Below are positions 58,521-64,000 of a stretch of 64,000 bases of DNA, piece by piece (position 1 is the first letter of the stretch; the number at the start of each line of letters is the position of its first letter). The stretch spans positions 142,939,433 to 143,003,432 of the forward strand of contig NC_081824.1 in assembly GCF_030867095.1 (NCBI RefSeq), given 5' to 3'. A model generated the notes under the pieces. That model did no database searches and was not told the DNA's origin. It was given only the letters and a program-made list of their open reading frames with translations. The position numbers were made by a program, and so were the translations under genes. The DNA is from Alligator mississippiensis (taxonomy: Eukaryota > Chordata > Crocodylia > Alligatoridae).

Positions 58521-59355
58521 TCCTTTTGCTACAGGATTATTCCATATAGTATATTTGGTTTAGTTGTAAATGCCTCAAAGCAAATCAAAGTGTCTTCCAC
58601 TATCTCCTCTACATGGAAAAAAAAAAATTTTTTTGCCAGCAACACTATCCAATTAAAATGGTAGGCAGCAAAATATATAAGGCAATTCCATAAAAATACT
58701 TAACAGTACATATTTCCAAAATATTTTTTTCCCAACTTTACCAGGGATGCAAATTATTTTAATGTACCAGGTCATTTCATTTCAGTCCCTCTGTTACTTG
58801 CCGGTGAAGCAGAGAATAGCAGCAATTCTTTAGTTTTAGGAAGGAGTGGTAGTGACAAACTGGATGATAAATAAATAAAATTGAGTAAAACTGTGGAAAA
58901 ATATACAGGTTTGAGAAGGAAGGGTTAGAGAACTTAACTGTTTTATGCATGGAAATTCAAACACCTTTTCAGATAGACATATTGCAAGCCCCTATGGGAT
59001 AGTCAGACTGCATCATCACATCAAATCAATCATGTATTTACTGACATTAAGTTGCTATGGAAAGGCTCACAAAAGACAGCCAAGTCAGACAATATGTAAC
59101 ACTTAAAGATAGGACACACACATTATTTTAATATTACGATCAAAAGTAACAGATTGTGTTATGGAAAAAAAAGTTTAAATTCTGGCTATTTGTGCTGTTT
59201 ATTGTTTGTTTCAGACTGGCTGAACTAAAAAGTCAGCTTCACATCTGTTAAACTTTGTTTTTCACACACTAATACAATAGTATTTGGAATTTTTTCATTG
59301 CCTGAAAATGGCTATAGGCCTCCAAAATTTGTTTTAATTTAGAGGATTTAGAGGG
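58520..59355. other. Unique AT-rich spacer
   Basis: Nothing recognised; an A/T tract is at about 58616-58634. Confidence 0.45.
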
Positions 59356-59447
59356 TTAGAGGAGGGTCGGGCAGACTACAAGGTCAAACTACAAGAGTCA
59401 AACTACGGGTCAAACTACAAGGGGGGCGTGGCGAAAGGGACCTTACG

Positions 59448-60911
59448 GTGGGTGTCTACTACAGACCACCCAACCAGGGGGAAGAGCTAGACCAGGACTT
59501 CTCCAGTCAGCTTATGGAGGCGGTTAGGTCAAGGGATGTTATTGTCATGGGTAACCTAAACTACCCAGACATTTGCTGGGAGGAGCAGACAGCCAGGTCT
59601 GACTGCTCGTGTAGGTTCCTGGTTGTATTACAGGACCTTCACCTTATCCAGGAAGTGCACAGCCCCACTAGGGGTAATGCCTTGCTGCACCTGGTCCTGG
59701 CCACGGGGGATGACCTGGTGAGGGGACTGCAGGTCCTTGACCACCTGGGCAATAGCGATCATCACCTGCTGGATTTCACTATTCAACGCAGGGCGTCTAG
59801 GGCTCACACCAGGGTTAAAGCCCTTGACTTCAGAAGGGCCAACTTCAATGAGCTTAGGAGACTAGTGGGGGAGGTACTAAGGGCCCAGAAGGTAGAGGAG
59901 ATGGGATTCCACGAGGGATGGTCGTACCTTAAGGGGGTGATCCTCCAGACCCAAAGGATAACAGTCCCTGAGAGAAGCAAGGCAGGTAAGAGTGCTCAGA
60001 GACCCCCTTGGCTCAGCAAGGGCATTCAGCAATGCCTGAGGACTAAAAGGGAGGTGTACAACCAGTGGAAGGGAGGAACTATCACCAAGGAGGAGTACTC
60101 CTCCTCGACCCGGGAGAGTAGGAGGGCTATTAGGAAGGCCAAGGCAGAGATGGAACACAGGCTAGCGTCCAGGTTTAAGGACAACAAAAAGTCTTTTTTC
60201 AAGTACACTGGGAGCAAGAAGAGGGCACCAGGCAATGTAGGGCCCCTGCAAGACACAAACGGTAATCTGGTGGCCACGCCAGACAAGAAAGCTGATATTT
60301 TTAACAGTTTCTTTGCCTTTGTTTTCTTGAACAGGGACCGGGATATCCCACCTACCAGAGGTAGGGACAATCTTGGGGATAGCTCTATCAAGCCTTCAGT
60401 CAGTGCAGATGTAGTTAGGGATCTTCTGGAAGGGCTAGACATTTTTAAATCTGCAGATCCAGATGCCCTCCACCCAAGGGTGTTGAGGGAGCTGGTAGGG
60501 GTCATCGTGGAGCCCTTGGCCCAGCTGTATGAGCATTCGTGGTCATCTGGCCAGGTGCCAGGGGATTGGAAACTGGCTAATGTGGTCCCTATTTTTAAGA
60601 AGGGGAGTAAGGAGTACCCAAGTAATTATAGGCCTGTAAGCCTCACCTCGGTGCTCGGGAAGATCTTGGAGAGAATCATCAAGGAGCACAGCTGTGGGGG
60701 GCCTGCAGGGGAGATCATGCTCAGGGGCAATCAGCATGGGTTCATCAAAGGCAGGTCCTGCCTGACCAACCTGACTGCCTTTTACGACCAAGTAACTAAA
60801 TCCTTGGATGATGGTGTTGCTGTGGACATAGCCTTTCTAGATTTTAAGAAGGCCATCCTCATCAATAAATTAAGTGACTGCAGCATTGATGCTGCACAGT
60901 TGGATGGGTAA
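59448..60911 (+). pseudogene. CR1 ORF2: endonuclease C-terminal part and RT N-terminal part (copy F)
   Basis: 487 codons. The endonuclease part begins at GVYYRPPNQ (residues 2-10). The metal-site box reads GNLN (35-38) where GDFN is usual, and SDHHLLDF (103-110) keeps the catalytic histidine. A basic linker follows (KAEMEHRLASRFKDNKKSFF), then the RT N-terminus: PDALHPRVLREL, GDWKLANVVPIFKKG (around residue 375), NYRPVSLTS and QHGFIKGRSCLTNLTAFYDQV. It ends AFLDFKKA-ILINKL (around 462-474), where about seven codons of the usual FDLV.HD stretch are deleted. A one-base deletion near 60905 shifts the frame. Confidence 0.93.
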
Positions 60912-61879
60912 AAACTCGGCTGATGGGGTGCACCCAGAGAGTAGCGGTAGACGGGTTGTACTCAACCTGGCGAGATGTGAGCAGTGAGGTACCCCAGGGC
61001 TGGGTCCTTGAGCCCGCACTGCTTAACATCTTAATCAGCGACTTGGACGAGGGGGTGGAAAGCACACTGTCCAAGTTTGCTGATGACACTAAGATGTGGG
61101 GCGAGGTGGACACACTTGAAGGGAGAGAGAGGCTGTAACTAGATTTAGACAGACTACAGAAGTGGGCAGACGAGAATAGGATGGGGTTCAACGTAGACAA
61201 ATGCAGGGTGCTGCACCTTGGGAGAAGGAATCCACAGCATACATACAGGTTGGGGAGTTCCCCTCTTGAAACCACAGAGGCAGAAAGGGATCTTGGAGTT
61301 ATTATTGACTCCAAGATGAACATGAGCCGCCAATGCCAGACCGCGGCCAGCAAGGCCAGCCATACCTTGTCATGCATCCGAAGGTGCACCTCAAGCTGGT
61401 CCAGAGAGGTGATACTCCCCCTCTATGTGACTTTGGTCAGGCCGCAGTTGGAGTACTGCGTCCAGTACTGGGCACCGCACTTCAAAAGGGATGTGGCCAG
61501 CCTGGAGAGAGTTCAGAGGAGGGCCACCGGCTTGGTGAGAGGGCAGCAGAACAGGCCCTATGAGGAGAGACTGAAGGACCTGAACCTGTTCAGCCTCAGC
61601 AAGAGGAGGCTGAGGAGGGACCTGGTGGCTGCCTACAAGCTCATCAGGGGAGATCAACAGCAAATAGGCAGAGCTCTTTTCTCCCCAGCACCACCTGGGG
61701 TGACAAGGAACAATGGTCATAAGCTGATGGAGAATAGGTTTAGGTTAGAGATCAGATGGCAATATTTTACAGTTAGGGTGGCCAAAATCTGGAACCAACT
61801 TCCCAGGGAAGTGGTCCTCACCCCTACCTTGGACAAATTCAGGAGGAGGTTGGATGATCACCTGTCTGGGGTCTTGTGA
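60911..61879 (+). pseudogene. CR1 ORF2: RT catalytic and C-terminal part (copy F)
   Basis: Continues in a new frame from WVKTRLMGCTQRVAVDG. EVPQGWVLEPALLN replaces the usual GVPQGSVLGPxLFN, while the catalytic FADD is intact (61076-61087). At 61136 a TAA replaces a glutamine codon in ERLQ; the frame is otherwise kept and reads on as DLDRLQKWADENRMGF. After it come [63 protein letters not shown] and the end VLTPTLDKFRRRLDDHLSGVL. Counting upstream breaks, there is one in-frame deletion, one frameshift and one stop. It is not functional as it stands. Confidence 0.92.
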
Positions 61880-61979
61880 ACCCAGCATTCATTCCTGCCT
61901 GTGGCAGGGGGTCAGGCTAGATGATCTGTTCAGGTCCCTCCTGACCCTAGCTACTATAAAACTACGAAACTATGAAAAT

Positions 61980-62118
61980 TTAAAAACACAGGAAAAATTG
62001 TGGATGCACAATAATCCCAATATAAAATAAAATATAAAATAACTTTAGAATTAAATTAGCTCAGGGGAGTGGGAGGAGCGGGGAACATGTTTCTGCATAT
62101 GTATTTATTCTAAAAGGC
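61980..62118. other. Unique spacer
   Basis: Nothing recognised. Confidence 0.4.
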
Positions 62119-62120
62119 TA

Positions 62121-63075
62121 GGGATATATATTACACATAAACTGCTTTAAACCTGCAATAGAATAGATGTTCAGTGCACATTAACCAGTTTAAAAATGGC
62201 TGAAACTGGTTTGAGATAAACCTAGTTGAATGTATGAGTCTTAACTGATTTGGCTCAAACAGGCTTATGCAATGTCTGTCCCAGACCCCTTCCTGGTTTA
62301 AGATAAACCAAACACCCCCAGCATCCCGGCATGCTCTCTGTGCTGGGTGGGGCTCTCTGCTCTATAGCAGGGCTGGCTCCTCCCCTCTGCTCCCTGGCTG
62401 CAGCTTGACGGAGACTTGCAGACACAGCAGCATCTGCCTGGCTTCTCCCTGCTAAGCAAGGATTATTCCATGCTCCCCTCTGCCTTATGCAAACATCTCA
62501 GCATTAGCTAGCAGACCACATGCTGGCTACAGTCCATGCTGTGGGAGATGACTATGGCAGACAGGCTTTTTGGAGCTAATCAACAGGTAGCTTAATGTCC
62601 TTCCTTGGAAATGATGTTTAAGAAGAGCTGTTTGCTCCCCACTCCCCCTCCCCACTCTCTGATAAGCAGGAATTCCCCCCTTCCCTATGCCTTGCCAAGA
62701 GGTGTCTGTGTATTAGCTAGCAGACCACATGCTGGCTATGGCTGGTGTTGAATCAACAGGTAGAATCAACAGGTAGCTGGTAATGTCCCTCTGTTGTTTT
62801 CTTAATGCGGCAATAAACATTGTGTTAGGGGTGATAAACACTGTTATCAATTCCCTGCTGGGCTAATCAGTGTCCTGCTTGGGGCCTGGCCATGCCTCCC
62901 CTCAGCTCAGTACTGTGCAAGAGAAGGAGGACTGCTCTAGTGCCCCCCCAGCTTCTAGCATGTACCTGCATGTCTGGGATGTCTGTGCAGTTACAAAGTG
63001 ATTTAACCTAGCCAGGTTAGATTAACCTGCAAAGATTGAATCAATTCAAGCTCAGGCTTTTTGAATGTCTGTCCC
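62121..63075. mobile_element. DNA transposon (GGGACAGA-type termini), copy 2, internally duplicated
   Basis: Left end GGGATATATATTACACATAA, right end complement GGGACAGACATTCAAAAAG. It shares ordered blocks with copy 1 at 35.9 kb (CAGTGCACATTAACCAG, AAAATGGCTGAAACTGGTTT, AACCTGCAAAGATTGAATC). It is about twice as long, partly through a roughly 209-bp offset tandem duplication: a 27-bp segment starting ATTAGCTAGCAGACCACATG is identical at 62503 and 62712. AATCAACAGGTAG occurs at 62578, 62751 and 62764. Confidence 0.7.
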
Positions 63076-63079
63076 TTGC

Positions 63080-64000
63080 CAACGAGGACAACTTTAATCC
63101 TTGGTTTCCAGGAAATTGAGTATTACTAATTTGGACTGTTTTGGCAAGGCAGTGATTCTGTCCCTGAAACTGCATACTCTTTCAGATGAGCAGAACCCTG
63201 TACCTATACATAATCCTACTGAAGTTTATGAGGTCTGAGGATTTGAGGGTATGCCCCCAGGGGAAAATTAGCAGGTTTAAGACATAAGTGGGAAATACCG
63301 GTAGCAAGCATACGTACAGAGTATTCTGTTGGGCACATTTACATTTTTTTCCATGACTAACCAAATTCATTATGTACTTATGACTGGCTGCTGCTCTTTG
63401 AGATATCACCAGTTTTCCAGACTGCTGCTTTATAGACACAACTACTGAAAGTGAAATTGAGCTGTTACACTGCTTCACCATAGTTCCAAGCAGGTAGGTG
63501 GGCAAAGAAATTCTGAAGATAGTCCAAAGACAACACATAGCAAATTTGAGTCTGTTCATGCTGTTATAAACTGAGGGGTTCATTTTCCAAGCTGTTTATA
63601 TGATTACAAACCAGACCTTCAGTTTATATACAAGACGTCTCAGTGTGGTTCAGACTATGAAAGAAGATCCAGCACATTAATTTCAGGAGCTCCCCGATGA
63701 TTTAAGTCAAGTTAAGTGCAATACACTTCAGTAAAATTACCTTCACAGGATCTGCAACTATTTTAGGAGGCAGTACTGTCTTATTGTTTGAAGCAGGCCA
63801 TGCACTTTCTCCCAAAGATTTAATAGTGCAGAGTGTTTTGTTTTAAAAGGCAGGCCTTCCTCCCTAGTCATTTCCCATTAAATAATAAATATTACAGGAC
63901 ATGATTTGTTAAGAAAAAAACTTTGGGGTTTTGATATCAGAAGAGGCCTTTCTCTAACTGTCAACATTTTGAAGCTGTGTAATAATGCAGCCTTGAGGTT
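63080..64000. other. Unique sequence, nothing recognised
   Basis: The 133-codon minus-strand frame at 63182-63583 has no recognisable domain and no supporting features. Confidence 0.4.

Larger units (their letters stand above)
59360..61975 (+). mobile_element. CR1 (copy F), longest copy: endonuclease plus RT
   Basis: About 2.6 kb from part-way into the endonuclease to the 3' end (GGGGTCAGGCTAGATGATCTG ... CTACTATAAAACTACGAAACTATGAAAA). Just upstream of the coding part, GTCAAACTAC occurs at about 59383, 59397 and 59409, a short array at the 5' junction. Subfamily as D and E. Confidence 0.93.

Noticed and set aside
59448..61879. Intact, mobile CR1
   Set aside because: 5' part missing, short RT deletion, frameshift near 60905, TAA at 61136, and an altered endonuclease metal-site box.

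Overview
The window looks like vertebrate, sauropsid chromosomal DNA, most likely crocodilian. The evidence is several CR1 non-LTR retrotransposons whose 3' ends read (on the complement) 'tttcatagacattagggctggaaggg'-type sequence, short inverted-repeat elements starting GGGCATGTCTACA like the MITEs known from crocodilians, many hAT-like non-autonomous elements, tRNA-derived SINE remnants, and long AT-rich unique stretches. I found no host protein-coding exon I can defend, no rRNA gene, no functional tRNA gene and no CRISPR array. All sizeable reading frames with a recognisable protein are retrotransposon reverse transcriptase (RT) remnants. The window is therefore best read as intergenic or intronic DNA.

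Layout. 0-8 kb: unique sequence, a GC-rich hAT-like piece (2.2-2.7 kb), an old non-LTR RT relic on the minus strand (3.0-4.1 kb), a CR1 3' end plus tRNA-SINE remnant (4.2-4.6 kb), a densely self-complementary foldback element (5.36-5.66 kb) and CR1 fragments. 8-22 kb: mostly unique, possibly harbouring conserved non-coding elements, with a CR1 split by a hAT-like insert (12.5-13.2 kb), an ACAA microsatellite and a GC-rich hAT-like element (15.9-16.7 kb). 22-24 kb: a TIR element carrying a seven-unit self-complementary minisatellite, a MITE and a CR1 3' end. 26.5-30.2 kb: three CR1 copies on the plus strand. 30.35-31.75 kb: a CpG-dense LTR-like block next to a second LTR-like repeat. 34.5-40.5 kb: SINEs, a DNA transposon, a 1.15-kb long-TIR element, a MITE, and a hAT-like element with a near-perfect 8-bp target duplication. 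44.8-46.8 kb: GC-rich and tandemly degenerate repeats. 48.2-49.6 kb: the best-preserved CR1 (minus strand). 54.1-55.7 kb: a second copy of the LTR-like repeat. 56.1-58.5 kb: two MITEs, one inserted in an old CR1. 59.4-62 kb: the longest CR1 (endonuclease and RT). 62.1-63.1 kb: a second, internally duplicated copy of the DNA transposon at 35.9 kb.

The transposons do not cooperate as a system. They form a layered insertion record: old CR1 and RT relics, then hAT/MITE insertions inside them, then younger CR1 copies of at least two subfamilies (A/B/C versus D/E/F). The most informative points are the two MITEs with clean 3-bp target duplications, one with an inferable empty site; a perfect 47-bp palindrome inside one of them; the paired LTR-like repeats in opposite orientation; and the minisatellite born inside a transposon.
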